A stretch of DNA of 64,000 nt, taken from contig NZ_WRXL01000002.1 in NCBI RefSeq assembly GCF_010119195.1, positions 558,001 to 622,000 on the forward strand, given 5' to 3'. The position numbers and the translations under genes are program-made. Shown in pieces: positions 16,226-24,786 of this stretch; position 1 is the stretch's first letter, and each line of letters starts with the position of its first letter. The DNA is from Haloarcula salina. GTDB lineage: Archaea > Halobacteriota > Halobacteria > Halobacteriales > Haloarculaceae. The notes under the pieces were generated by a model that worked only from the letters and a program-made list of their open reading frames with translations, ran no database searches and had not been told where the DNA came from.

Positions 16226-16401
16226 AGTGATTCGGGTCGCGGTCCTGTCGGTCGAAATAGGCGAAACCGAAGCCAGGACGGCGAGAGGGGAGTCGTCCCG
16301 ACGGGACGGGACGAAACGCTCGATCCACGACGTGAGCGGCGAATCGCGATGTCAGATTCCCGAAGGTGAGAACGCACGCGAGCGAATTTTACTGCCGGCA
16401 A

Positions 16402-16412
16402 CACAATATTTT
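16402..16412 (+). promoter_or_regulatory. TATA element of the XacE-like gene
   Basis: ACAATATTTTT ends 27 bases before the ATG at 16439, the spacing expected for an archaeal TATA box and a leaderless or nearly leaderless transcript. Confidence 0.55.
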
Positions 16413-16438
16413 TGTACAATTATAGTCTGCTACTGTTT

Positions 16439-17302
16439 ATGAGGTACTACCAGCTACGCGGCGGCGATTCCCAGCGGTTAGCCGTGTCGGCGGGCGAGGA
16501 CACCTACGATCTGACCAGCGCCAAGTCACAGCTCCGGACGTTTCGTGATCTCCTCAGGGCGGCCTCGATCGCCGATACCGGGCCCGACGAACTCGCGTCG
16601 CGACACTTCGCCGCCGCGGAGACGATCTCTTCCGAGGAACTGGAAGCCAACACCGCGGATCCCGTCACCGCTGACGAGGTGTGGGCCGCGGGCGTCACCT
16701 ACCAGATCAGTGAGGAGGCCCGCAAGGACGAGAGCGACATGCCCGAGATGTACCTCAACGTCTACGACGCCGAGCGGCCGGAGATTTTCTTCAAGTCGAC
16801 GCCGAATCGAACCGTCGGCCCGGACGAGGACGTGGGGATCCGCGCGGATTCCGAGTGGGACGTCCCGGAACCGGAACTCGGAATCGTGCTCTATGAGGGC
16901 GACATCGTCGGCTACACCATCGGCAACGACATGAGCAGCCGGTCGATCGAGGGCGAGAACCCCCTCTATCTCCCGCAGGCGAAGGTGTACGACCGCTGTT
17001 GCTCCGTCGGGCCGACGGTCGTCACTGACATCGAAGACCCGCACTCCCTGTCGCTCTCGATGACGATCCACCGGGACGGCGAGTGTCTCTACAGCGACGA
17101 GACGAACACGAGCGAGATGGATCGCACCTGCGAGGGGCTCGTCTCGACGTACACCGCACACAACGCCGTCCCGGAACTGTCCGTGCTGCTCACCGGGACG
17201 TGCCTCGTCCCCGACGACGACTTCACCCTGCAGGAGGGCGACGAAGTCGCGATCACTATCGAGTCGATCGGTACGCTCAGGAACACCGTCACGGTCGTCT
17301 AA
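16439..17302 (+). CDS. xacE: FAH-family 2-keto-3-deoxy-pentonate dehydratase (XacE-like)
   Basis: The 287-residue protein is of the fumarylacetoacetate hydrolase fold: VWAAGVTYQ, the ExE-type metal site in WDVPEPELGIVLYEG, GYTIGNDMSSRSIEGENPLYLPQAK, and the C-terminal GDEVAITIESIGTLRN. In Haloferax the FAH-family enzyme XacE dehydrates 2-keto-3-deoxyxylonate to alpha-ketoglutarate semialdehyde. Adjacency to an XacD-like dehydratase supports that role. A 2,4-diketo-3-deoxy-sugar-acid hydrolase is the main alternative. I chose ATG 16439, which agrees with the TATA spacing, over ATG 16412. Confidence 0.75.
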   Translation: MRYYQLRGGDSQRLAVSAGEDTYDLTSAKSQLRTFRDLLRAASIADTGPDELASRHFAAAETISSEELEANTADPVTADEVWAAGVTYQISEEARKDESDMPEMYLNVYDAERPEIFFKSTPNRTVGPDEDVGIRADSEWDVPEPELGIVLYEGDIVGYTIGNDMSSRSIEGENPLYLPQAKVYDRCCSVGPTVVTDIEDPHSLSLSMTIHRDGECLYSDETNTSEMDRTCEGLVSTYTAHNAVPELSVLLTGTCLVPDDDFTLQEGDEVAITIESIGTLRNTVTVV

Positions 17303-17386
17303 TCCGGTCGGGAACTGCGTTTTCGCCGACGTTCGAGTGGCTACGATTGCCCGCGGAGCGGCCGTGAAGACGGTCTGACCCGGAAC

Positions 17387-17396
17387 TGTTTTTATC
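17387..17396 (+). promoter_or_regulatory. TATA element of the XacD-like gene
   Basis: A CTGTTTTTATC stretch ends about 26 bases before the ATG at 17422, consistent with an independent, leaderless promoter for the dehydratase gene in the 119-base gap after the XacE-like gene. Confidence 0.5.
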
Positions 17397-17421
17397 GTGG
17401 ACGGAGAGTTTCGGGTGACGC

Positions 17422-18654
17422 ATGAGCTACGCAGACCTACGAGACCCGAATGCAGAGTACACCATGCGCGACCTCTCGGCGGAGACCATGGGACTCACAG
17501 ACTCCCGCGGCGAGCGGCGTGACGTGGAGATCACGGACGTACAGACGGTCATCGTCGACGGGAACTACCCCTGGACGCTCGTCCGCGTGTACACGGACGC
17601 CGGCGTCGCCGGGAACGGCGAGGCCTACTGGGGCGGTGCGATCCCGGAGATCATCGAGCGACTGAAGCCGTTCGTCGTCGGCGAGAACCCGCTGGACATC
17701 GATCGTCTCTACGAGCACATGGTCCAGAAGATGTCCGGCGAGGGCTCCGTCGCCGGCAAGGACATCGCGGCTATCTCCGGTATCGAGCTTGCGCTGCACG
17801 ACGTCGCCGGGAAGATCCTCGACGTGCCGGCCTACCAGCTGCTGGGCGGCAAGTACCGCGACGAGGTCCGGACGTACTGTGACTGCCACACCGAGGAGGA
17901 GGCAGACCCCGAAGCCTGCGCCGACGAGGCCGAGCGCGTCGTCGACGAACTGGGCTACGACGCCCTGAAGTTCGACCTCGACGTGCCCAGCGGCCACGAG
18001 AAGGACCGCGCGAACCGCCACCTCCGCCAGCCGGAGATCGAGCACAAGGCCGAGATCGTCAAGCGCGTCACCGAGCGCGTCGGCGACAAGGCCGACGCCG
18101 CCTTCGACTGCCACTGGGCCTTCGCCAGCGGGAGCGCCAAGCGCCTCGCGCGCGAACTCGAACAGTACGACGTGTGGTGGCTCGAGGACCCCGTCCCGCC
18201 GGAGAACCACGACGTCCAGCGCGAGGTCACGCAGTCGACCGGCACGCCCATCGCGGTCGGCGAGAACGTCTACCGGACGCACGGCCAGCGCAATCTGATC
18301 ACGGAGCAGGCCGTCGACATCATCGCGCCCGACTGCCCGAAGGTCGGCGGCATGCGCGAGACGGCGAAGATCGCCACGCTCGCGGACATGTTCTACGTCC
18401 CCGTCGCGATGCACAACGTCTCCTCGCCCATCGGGACGATGGCCTCCGCACAGGTCGGCGCGGCCATCCCGAACGCGCTCGCCGTCGAGTACCACTCCTA
18501 CGAACTGGGCTGGTGGGAGGACCTGGTCGAGCAGGACGACCTCATCCAGGACGGTTACATGCCCATCCCCGAGGAACCGGGCCTTGGCCTGACGCTGGAC
18601 TTCGACGCCGTCGAGGAGCACCTCGCCGACGGCCAGGAACTGTTCGACGAGTGA
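17422..18654 (+). CDS. xacD: enolase-superfamily sugar-acid dehydratase (xylonate dehydratase, XacD-like)
   Basis: The 410-residue protein is a mandelate racemase/muconate lactonizing enzyme. Visible parts are the N-terminal capping domain (DVQTVIVDGNYPWTLVRVYTDAGVAGNGEAYWG), GIELALHDVAGKILDVPAYQLLGGKYRD, the metal-binding strands with ALKFDLDVPS, FDCHWAF, WLEDPVPPEN and VGENVYR, and the late HNVSSPIGT catalytic segment. The opening DPNAEYTMRDLSAETMG is typical of haloarchaeal xylonate and gluconate dehydratases and, from memory, very like Haloferax XacD. It would convert xylonate or arabinonate to the 2-keto-3-deoxy acid used by the preceding enzyme. Gluconate as substrate cannot be excluded. 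Confidence 0.82.
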   Translation: MSYADLRDPNAEYTMRDLSAETMGLTDSRGERRDVEITDVQTVIVDGNYPWTLVRVYTDAGVAGNGEAYWGGAIPEIIERLKPFVVGENPLDIDRLYEHMVQKMSGEGSVAGKDIAAISGIELALHDVAGKILDVPAYQLLGGKYRDEVRTYCDCHTEEEADPEACADEAERVVDELGYDALKFDLDVPSGHEKDRANRHLRQPEIEHKAEIVKRVTERVGDKADAAFDCHWAFASGSAKRLARELEQYDVWWLEDPVPPENHDVQREVTQSTGTPIAVGENVYRTHGQRNLITEQAVDIIAPDCPKVGGMRETAKIATLADMFYVPVAMHNVSSPIGTMASAQVGAAIPNALAVEYHSYELGWWEDLVEQDDLIQDGYMPIPEEPGLGLTLDFDAVEEHLADGQELFDE

Positions 18655-19059
18655 AGCGACTCACTCCGGTGCAGTAGCTGATCGAGACGCCGTATCGGAT
18701 CGCGTCGCGTACGGTTGGGCTCGTCGGTCTGGTCGCTCGACCCGCCGCTTCTGGCACCGGCCCGACCGCGGCGGTCACGGCGGCGACCGATCGCACAGCG
18801 TGAGCCGCGGCGTTCGGTCTCGGCGGCGATGTGTTCGCCCGTCAGAACCGGATCGTGTCACGGCCAGTGCCTTTGTTTACTTCGAGCGCGCGCCATCGCG
18901 CGAACCGTGTAATATTACCACACGAACCTTTTTTCGGACTTTCTCTCGATTCACAAACCGTGAGGCGGCCGTACTCGTGTTGGAGATGCTGAATAAATGC
19001 ATTATCTACCATAAAGATCCGGTAGATTTATTTGTATGTCCCTCTCTTCTGGATACTGT
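18655..19059. other. intergenic region upstream of the sugar transporter
   Basis: This 405-base region contains a perfect palindrome GTAATATTAC (18909-18918), a T-run (18929-18935) and the inverted repeat described separately at 19004-19027. I see no convincing gene. It presumably carries the transporter promoter and its control sites. Confidence 0.5.
19004..19027. promoter_or_regulatory. inverted repeat over the transporter promoter
   Basis: ATCTACC (19004-19010) and GGTAGAT (19021-19027) form a perfect 7-base inverted repeat around the AT-rich spacer ATAAAGATCC, shortly before the XacG-like start. It could be an operator overlapping the TATA region or a hairpin at the mRNA 5' end. Confidence 0.45.
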
Positions 19060-20451
19060 ATGGCTGATAATGACAGACCAGACGTGAGCACGGACCGGCG
19101 AAAGTACATGGCGGCCCTCGGCGCGGGGATCGCTGCGGGTGTAGCCGGTTGTTCTGGTGGCGACGGCGGCGACGGTGGAAGCACGAGCTCCGGCGACGGA
19201 GGCAGTGATGGAAGCGACGGAAGCGGCGGCGACGGCGGAAGCACGAGCTCCGACGGCGGCAGTGGCAGCCAGTGGGACACGCAACTGGAAGTCCTCCACG
19301 GCTGGGCCGGCGGCGACGGTGAGGCCGCGGTCAACGCCCTCATCGACGCGTTCAAGAGCGAATACCCCGACATGCCGACGAAGTTCCAGGCTGTCGGTGC
19401 GAGCGCGAACGTCAATCTGAACGCGACGATCCTCCGGCGGATGGTCAACGGGAACCCGATGAGTTCCTTCGCCAACTGGCCGGGCAACAACCTCGAACGC
19501 TACCGCGGCAACCTGATGGACCTCGAAGCCGACGTGTGGGAGGCAGAAGGGTACAAGGACGTAATGCAGGACCGCGCCGTCGAGCTGTGTACCTTCAACG
19601 ACCAGATACCGGCCGTGCCGCTGGGATCGCACCGGATGAACAATCTGTTCTACAACATCGCGGCGTTCGAAGAGGCCGGCGTCGACCCCGAGAGCCTCAA
19701 CGACATGCCGTCGCTCATGGACGCGCTCGACGCGATCAAGAGCGAGACGGACATCGCGCCGATGGGACAGGCGATGGTCGCTCCGTGGACGGTGCTCCAG
19801 CTGTGGGCACAGGTCCTGCAGAGCCAGGCCGGCGTCGACGCGTACATGAACTACATCGAGGGCAACGGCGACCGACAGGCGATCGTCGACTCGCTCGAGC
19901 TCGTCAAGGAGATCCAGCAGAACTACATCACCAACGACGCGTCCACGTCCAGCTTCACGGACATGGGCGGGAAGATGATCGCCGGCGAGGTCGCCTGCAT
20001 GCACCAGGGGAACTGGCTCGCCGGCCAGTTCCGTACCGACGACTCGTTCAACTTCGAGGAGCACTGGGACTGGATCCCGTTCCCGGGCACCGAGGGTACC
20101 TACGGGTACCACATCGACGCGATCGTCGCGCCCGCGAACAACCCGAGCCCGGAGGAGACCATCGCGTGGGAGAAGTTCGTCGGCACGACGGACGCCCAGG
20201 TGGCGTTCAACAACCTCAAGGGCTCCGTGCCGCTCCGAACGGACGTCGACTCCAGCCAGCTCGGTGACTTCATCGCGCTGACCTACGAGGACCTCACCAG
20301 CTCCGACCGATACCCGCCGACCATCGCGCACGGGCTGGCGGTCACGCCCGAGGAGATGGGTAACTGCAAGACGGCGATGAGCGAGAACATGATGGGACCG
20401 TACGACGTCGAGGCCGCCGCTGACGCGCTTCTGAGCGCCGTCTCGAACTAA
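19060..20451 (+). CDS. xacG: sugar ABC transporter substrate-binding lipoprotein (XacG-like)
   Basis: The 463-residue protein has a Tat-type signal (DRRKYMAALGAGIAAGVAGC) with lipobox AGC, then a Gly/Ser/Asp linker of about 40 residues, then a MalE-type solute-binding fold (LEVLHGWAGGDGEAAVNALIDAFKSEYP, QDRAVELCTFNDQIPAVPLGSHRMNNLFYNIAAFEEAGVDP). It captures a sugar outside the cell for the two permeases and two ATPases that follow. In Haloferax the XacGHIJK importer takes up xylose and arabinose. ATG 19036 is also possible; ATG 19060 leaves a conventional short N-region before the arginines. Confidence 0.85.
   Translation: MADNDRPDVSTDRRKYMAALGAGIAAGVAGCSGGDGGDGGSTSSGDGGSDGSDGSGGDGGSTSSDGGSGSQWDTQLEVLHGWAGGDGEAAVNALIDAFKSEYPDMPTKFQAVGASANVNLNATILRRMVNGNPMSSFANWPGNNLERYRGNLMDLEADVWEAEGYKDVMQDRAVELCTFNDQIPAVPLGSHRMNNLFYNIAAFEEAGVDPESLNDMPSLMDALDAIKSETDIAPMGQAMVAPWTVLQLWAQVLQSQAGVDAYMNYIEGNGDRQAIVDSLELVKEIQQNYITNDASTSSFTDMGGKMIAGEVACMHQGNWLAGQFRTDDSFNFEEHWDWIPFPGTEGTYGYHIDAIVAPANNPSPEETIAWEKFVGTTDAQVAFNNLKGSVPLRTDVDSSQLGDFIALTYEDLTSSDRYPPTIAHGLAVTPEEMGNCKTAMSENMMGPYDVEAAADALLSAVSN
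19165..19252 (+). repeat. tandem repeat in the lipoprotein linker
   Basis: A 28-base unit at 19165-19192 recurs almost perfectly at 19225-19252, one 60-base period later. Both encode GGDGGSTSS, so the flexible linker has grown by internal duplication. Confidence 0.7.
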
Positions 20452-20500
20452 GTTGCCCTAACCGGCACCTTTACTTGTTAGCATACAACCAATTCAATCT

Positions 20501-21451
20501 ATGGGTACTACAGACACAACAGAATCAACGACACCGGCTACGGAGGAGGTCGGCTGGGAGACCAAGGTACGGTACTTCCTCAACAACGACCTCGTCCGGT
20601 CGTCGCCGTACTGGGGGATACCGTTTCTCCTCATGGGGATCGCCGTTTACGGCGGGATCGGGTTCAACACCGCGATCTCGCTGACGGACGCGCGCGGGCT
20701 TCAGTCGCCAGATTACACCAATCTGGACTTCGAGATGTACACCCAGGTGTTCGAGAGCAGCGCGTTTTTGAGCGCTGCACAGAACAACCTCGTACTGCTG
20801 GTCGTGTTTACCACGGTCTGTCTGTTACTTGGGCTGTTTCTGGCCGTCCTGCTGGATCAGGGCATTCGACACGAGAACACCGTTCAGACGATCTACCTGT
20901 TGCCGATGGCGCTGTCGTTCGTCATCACCGCGCAGGTGTGGCTCTGGCTGTACAACTACGACGTGGGGCTGATGAACATCATCACCAGGGGGATCGGTAT
21001 CGGGCCGGTCGACTGGATCGGGAATCCGTCGATCGCGCTCGGCTCGGTCATCTTCGCGCTCATCTGGCAGTTCAGCGGGTACACGATGGTCGTGTATCTC
21101 GCCGGCCTGCGGTCGCTGCCCGACGACCAGTTCGAGGCGGCGCGGGTCGACGGCGCGAGCACGCTCACGACGTACATCAAGATCATCATTCCGCAGCTCA
21201 AGGAGGCGTCGGTCAGCGCAGCCGTCGTCCTGATGGTGTTCGCGCTCAAGGCGTTCACCTTCCTGTACTCGCTCACGGGACGCTACCGGCCGCCGAACGG
21301 GACCGACATCCTGGCGACGCTGATGGTCCGTCAGGCGTTCAAACTCGGTAAGTGGGCGTACTCGGCTGCCATCGCCACGTATCTGCTCATCCTGGCGCTG
21401 GGCGTCATCGCACCGTATCTCTACTACCAGTACAGACAGGGGAGCCTCTGA
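20501..21451 (+). CDS. xacH: sugar ABC transporter permease (XacH-like)
   Basis: The 316-residue protein has about six membrane helices after a polar N-terminus of 40 residues. The MalF-type coupling motif is visible as LRSLPDDQFEAARVDGASTLTTYIKIIIPQLK. It begins 49 bases after the binding protein gene and is followed by the second permease after two bases. It forms half of the translocation pore. Confidence 0.87.
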   Translation: MGTTDTTESTTPATEEVGWETKVRYFLNNDLVRSSPYWGIPFLLMGIAVYGGIGFNTAISLTDARGLQSPDYTNLDFEMYTQVFESSAFLSAAQNNLVLLVVFTTVCLLLGLFLAVLLDQGIRHENTVQTIYLLPMALSFVITAQVWLWLYNYDVGLMNIITRGIGIGPVDWIGNPSIALGSVIFALIWQFSGYTMVVYLAGLRSLPDDQFEAARVDGASTLTTYIKIIIPQLKEASVSAAVVLMVFALKAFTFLYSLTGRYRPPNGTDILATLMVRQAFKLGKWAYSAAIATYLLILALGVIAPYLYYQYRQGSL

Positions 21452-21453
21452 CA

Positions 21454-22383
21454 ATGGCAGGTTCATCATCAGACCAGACGTTCGACGTGGCATCGCTCGT
21501 CGAGGACTTCGACCTCAATCGGATCGGGCAGTACGTCCTCGTCATCCTGTTCATCGGGTTCTTCCTCGCACCGCTCGAGACGGGAATCATGACGGCGTTC
21601 AAGACCAACCGCGCCGTCGCGGAGACGATCCCGCTCATGCCGCCGCTCGCTGAGGGGTTCACGCTCGACAACATGACGTTCGCCCTGAACGCGCTCTCGG
21701 GCGCGTTCTTCAACTCCCTGTTCATGGCCATCCCGGCGACCATCGGGAGCGTCCTGCTCGGGAGCATGGCCGCCTACGGCCTCACGATGGTCGACTGGCG
21801 CGGTCAGATGGGGATGCTCGTGTTGTTCCTCATCGGCATCTTCCTGCCGTACCAGGCGGTTCTGGTCCCGCTCGCGCGGTTCTGGAACAACATCTTCCCG
21901 CTCGCCTCGATGATGCGGCCGCTGTTCGTCGCGGCCCCCATCCTGCAGGACTACCACGCGAATCTCGTGCCGCTGATGATCACGCACATCGCGTACGGGA
22001 TCCCCATCTGTACGATCCTGTTCCGGTCGTACTACCAGGGACTGCCCTCGTCGTACGTCGAGGCCGCGAAGATCGACGGCGCGTCGATCACGAAGATCTA
22101 CCGCCGGATCATCCTGCCGATCTCGAAGCCGATGTTCGGCGTGGTGTTCATCTACCAGTTCACCCAGATCTACAACGAGTTCCTGTTCGCGTTCACGCTC
22201 ATCACGGGCTCGGACACGCCCGAGGCGGTCGTGACGCTGATCCTGCCGGCCGTCGGGGCGTCGACCTCCGGGATCGACTTCGGGATCCGGATGTCCGCGG
22301 CGTTCCTCGCGGCGCTGCCGACGCTGATCATCTACGTGGCGTTCGCAGAACAGTTCGCTGAAGGCCTGAAATCTGGAGGATAA
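21454..22383 (+). CDS. xacI: sugar ABC transporter permease (XacI-like)
   Basis: The 309-residue MalG-type permease has the coupling motif YYQGLPSSYVEAAKIDGASITKIYRRIILPISKP and six hydrophobic segments. ATG 21454 follows the XacH-like stop by two bases and the ATPase gene starts two bases after its own stop, indicating one operon. Confidence 0.88.
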   Translation: MAGSSSDQTFDVASLVEDFDLNRIGQYVLVILFIGFFLAPLETGIMTAFKTNRAVAETIPLMPPLAEGFTLDNMTFALNALSGAFFNSLFMAIPATIGSVLLGSMAAYGLTMVDWRGQMGMLVLFLIGIFLPYQAVLVPLARFWNNIFPLASMMRPLFVAAPILQDYHANLVPLMITHIAYGIPICTILFRSYYQGLPSSYVEAAKIDGASITKIYRRIILPISKPMFGVVFIYQFTQIYNEFLFAFTLITGSDTPEAVVTLILPAVGASTSGIDFGIRMSAAFLAALPTLIIYVAFAEQFAEGLKSGG

Positions 22384-22385
22384 CA

Positions 22386-23534
22386 ATGGGACGAATCGAA
22401 ATATCGAATCTGACGAAGCGGTTCGGCGACACCACGGCAGTCGAGAATCTGTCGCTCGACATCCCCGACAGCGAGTTCCTCGTGCTCGTCGGGCCGTCCG
22501 GCTGTGGCAAGTCCACGACGTTGCGGATGATCGCCGGCCTGGAGACCCCCACCGAGGGCAGTATCTACATCGGCGGCGAGCACATGAACTACCGCGTGCC
22601 CCAGAACCGGGACATCGCGATGGTGTTCCAGGACTACGCGCTCTACCCCCACATGACCGTCCGGGAGAACGTCCGGTTCGGGCTGGAGGAGGAGCCGGGG
22701 TACACGAGCGAGGAACGCGACGCCCGCGTCGAGGAGATCGCCGACCTGCTCAGCATCTCCGACCTGCTCGACCGCCGGCCCGGGGAACTCTCGGGCGGCC
22801 AGCAACAGCGGGTCGCGCTGGGGCGAGCGATCGTCCGGGACCCCGAAGTGTTCCTGATGGACGAGCCGCTCAGCAACCTGGACGCGAAGCTGCGGGCGGA
22901 GATGCGCACCGAACTCCAGCAGCTCCAGCACCGCTTCGACGTGACGACGGTGTACGTGACGCACAACCAGACGGAGGCGATGACGATGTCCGATCGCATC
23001 GCCGTGATGAACGACGGGACGCTCCAGCAGGTGGGCGAACCGCTGGAGCTGTACCACGCGCCCGCCAACCGGTTCGTCGGCGGGTTCATCGGCGAGCCCG
23101 CGATGAACTTCGTCGAGGGGACCAACGAGAACGGCACGTTCGTCGGGACGTACATCGAGTACCCGTTCGACGAGCCGATCAGAGAGAACGTCGGCGGCGT
23201 CGAGGGCGTCGTCCTCGGCGTCCGGCCGGAGGACATCAACCTCCGGCGGTTCCCGGAGGACGGCTCCGGCTCGCTCGGCGACCACGAGTTCCAGATGACC
23301 GTTTCCGTCGTGGAACCCCACGGCGACCAGAACGTGATCCACCTGCGTCACCCCGACGACACGGGCGGTGACGAACTGCTGCACGCGGTCACGTCCGGAA
23401 CGACCGTCGTCGACGCGGGGACTGACGTGGTCGTGTCCATCGACCCCGGGGCGGTCCACGTCTTCGAGACGGCCACCGGTGACGCCTTGCACAACAGGCG
23501 TCTCGAAACCGAACTGGAGGTGCGAAACGTATAA
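22386..23534 (+). CDS. xacJ: sugar ABC transporter ATPase (XacJ-like, MsmK/UgpC type)
   Basis: The 382-residue ATPase has Walker A GPSGCGKST, Q-loop VFQDYALYPHM, signature LSGGQQQR, Walker B VFLMDEPLSNLD and switch THNQTEA. A C-terminal TOBE/OB-type regulatory domain begins around residue 240 (VLGVRPEDINLRR). Asn replaces the usual Asp after the switch histidine (HNQ rather than HDQ). It overlaps the next ATPase by one base (TAATG). Confidence 0.87.
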   Translation: MGRIEISNLTKRFGDTTAVENLSLDIPDSEFLVLVGPSGCGKSTTLRMIAGLETPTEGSIYIGGEHMNYRVPQNRDIAMVFQDYALYPHMTVRENVRFGLEEEPGYTSEERDARVEEIADLLSISDLLDRRPGELSGGQQQRVALGRAIVRDPEVFLMDEPLSNLDAKLRAEMRTELQQLQHRFDVTTVYVTHNQTEAMTMSDRIAVMNDGTLQQVGEPLELYHAPANRFVGGFIGEPAMNFVEGTNENGTFVGTYIEYPFDEPIRENVGGVEGVVLGVRPEDINLRRFPEDGSGSLGDHEFQMTVSVVEPHGDQNVIHLRHPDDTGGDELLHAVTSGTTVVDAGTDVVVSIDPGAVHVFETATGDALHNRRLETELEVRNV

Positions 23535-24688
23535 TGTCCAGTCTGACACTCGATCACGTGACGAAGGTGTATCAGGACGACGAGGAGGAGGTCGTCGCAG
23601 TCGACGACGTGTCGGTCGAGATCGAGGACGAGGAGTTCCTCGTGCTCGTCGGCCCCTCGGGCTGTGGCAAGTCCACGACGCTGCGGATGATCGCCGGTCT
23701 GGAGACGATCACCGAGGGCGAGATCCGCCTCGGCGACCGCGTCATCAACGACGTGGACACGCAGGACCGCGACATCGCGATGGTGTTCCAGTCCTACGCG
23801 CTGTACCCCCACCTCTCGGCCCGGCGGAACATCTCCTTCGGGCTGGAGCAGTCGACGGACCTGCCCGACAGCGACATCCAGGAACGCGTCGAGGAGGTCG
23901 CGTCGATGATGGGCATCTCCGACCTGCTCGACCGCAAGCCGGGCCAGCTCTCGGGCGGTCAGCAACAGCGGGTCGCGCTCGGTCGCGCCATCGTCCGAGA
24001 TCCCGAACTGTTCCTGATGGACGAGCCGCTCAGCAACCTCGACGCGAAGCTGCGCGCGGAGATGCGGACCGAACTCCAGCAGCTCCAGCGCCAGCTCGGC
24101 GTGACGACGGTGTACGTCACCCACGACCAGACCGAGGCGATGACGATGTCCGACCGCATCGCCGTCATCGACCAGGGCGAGCTCCAGCAGGTCGGCGAGC
24201 CGCTGGAGCTGTACCACGAGCCGAACAACCTCTTCGTCGCGGAGTTCATCGGCGAGCCGTCGATGAACTTCTTCAATGGCAGTTACGAGGGGTCGTCGTT
24301 CGTCCACGACCACTTCGAGTACCCGTTCGGCCCGCAGATCGACGACGACGTGGACGGGGCGTCGGACATCGTCCTCGGCATCCGGCCCGAGGAGGTCGTC
24401 GTGCTCGACGACGCGGCGGTCGGGGACGACCCGGACCACGAGTACGAGATGGACGTGACCGTCGTGGAGCCGATGGGCGACCAGAACGTCGTCCACCTCT
24501 CGTTCCCGGGGACCGACGACATGTCCGAGGACATGGTCGCGGTCACATCGGGACTTCGCGAGGTCGCCGAGGGGTCGCGTGCGACGATCCACATCCCCGA
24601 GGACACGGTCCACGTCTTCGACAACCGGACCGGAGACGCGCTCCACGACCGCCAGCTCGACCTCACCGCGCAGACGCTCCAGCTGTAA
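23534..24688 (+). CDS. xacK: sugar ABC transporter ATPase (XacK-like, MsmK/UgpC type)
   Basis: The 384-residue ATPase is a close paralogue of the preceding one: Walker A GPSGCGKST, VFQSYALYPHL, LSGGQQQR, FLMDEPLSNLD and THDQTEA, then a TOBE domain (VLGIRPEEVVVLDD). Possessing two ATPase genes, presumably forming a heterodimer, is the arrangement of the Haloferax pentose importer. It ends the five-gene transport operon. Confidence 0.87.
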   Translation: MSSLTLDHVTKVYQDDEEEVVAVDDVSVEIEDEEFLVLVGPSGCGKSTTLRMIAGLETITEGEIRLGDRVINDVDTQDRDIAMVFQSYALYPHLSARRNISFGLEQSTDLPDSDIQERVEEVASMMGISDLLDRKPGQLSGGQQQRVALGRAIVRDPELFLMDEPLSNLDAKLRAEMRTELQQLQRQLGVTTVYVTHDQTEAMTMSDRIAVIDQGELQQVGEPLELYHEPNNLFVAEFIGEPSMNFFNGSYEGSSFVHDHFEYPFGPQIDDDVDGASDIVLGIRPEEVVVLDDAAVGDDPDHEYEMDVTVVEPMGDQNVVHLSFPGTDDMSEDMVAVTSGLREVAEGSRATIHIPEDTVHVFDNRTGDALHDRQLDLTAQTLQL

Positions 24689-24786
24689 TCTGGGGTTCGC
24701 CCGCGGGCCGTCGTTCTTCTCCGTTCCGTCGTCGACTCTCCGTGTGCGCGCAGCGGTGTCGAAAAATGAAGCGGGCGCTCCCGCGC

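Larger units (their letters stand above)
15583..16438. other. large AT-rich intergenic region with two palindromic sites
   Basis: About 856 bases upstream of the sugar island are much richer in A and T than the surroundings (for example 15700-15800 and 15960-16060). I find no reading frame with the acidic composition of haloarchaeal proteins. It contains two copies of the GTTC-N9-GAAC palindrome (16045-16061 and 16209-16225). The low GC content suggests regulatory DNA or decayed foreign DNA. Confidence 0.5.

Noticed and set aside
18833-18848. GTTC-N8-GAAC upstream of the sugar transporter
   Set aside because: The spacing is eight, not nine, and the centre is GC-rich, unlike the five clustered sites.
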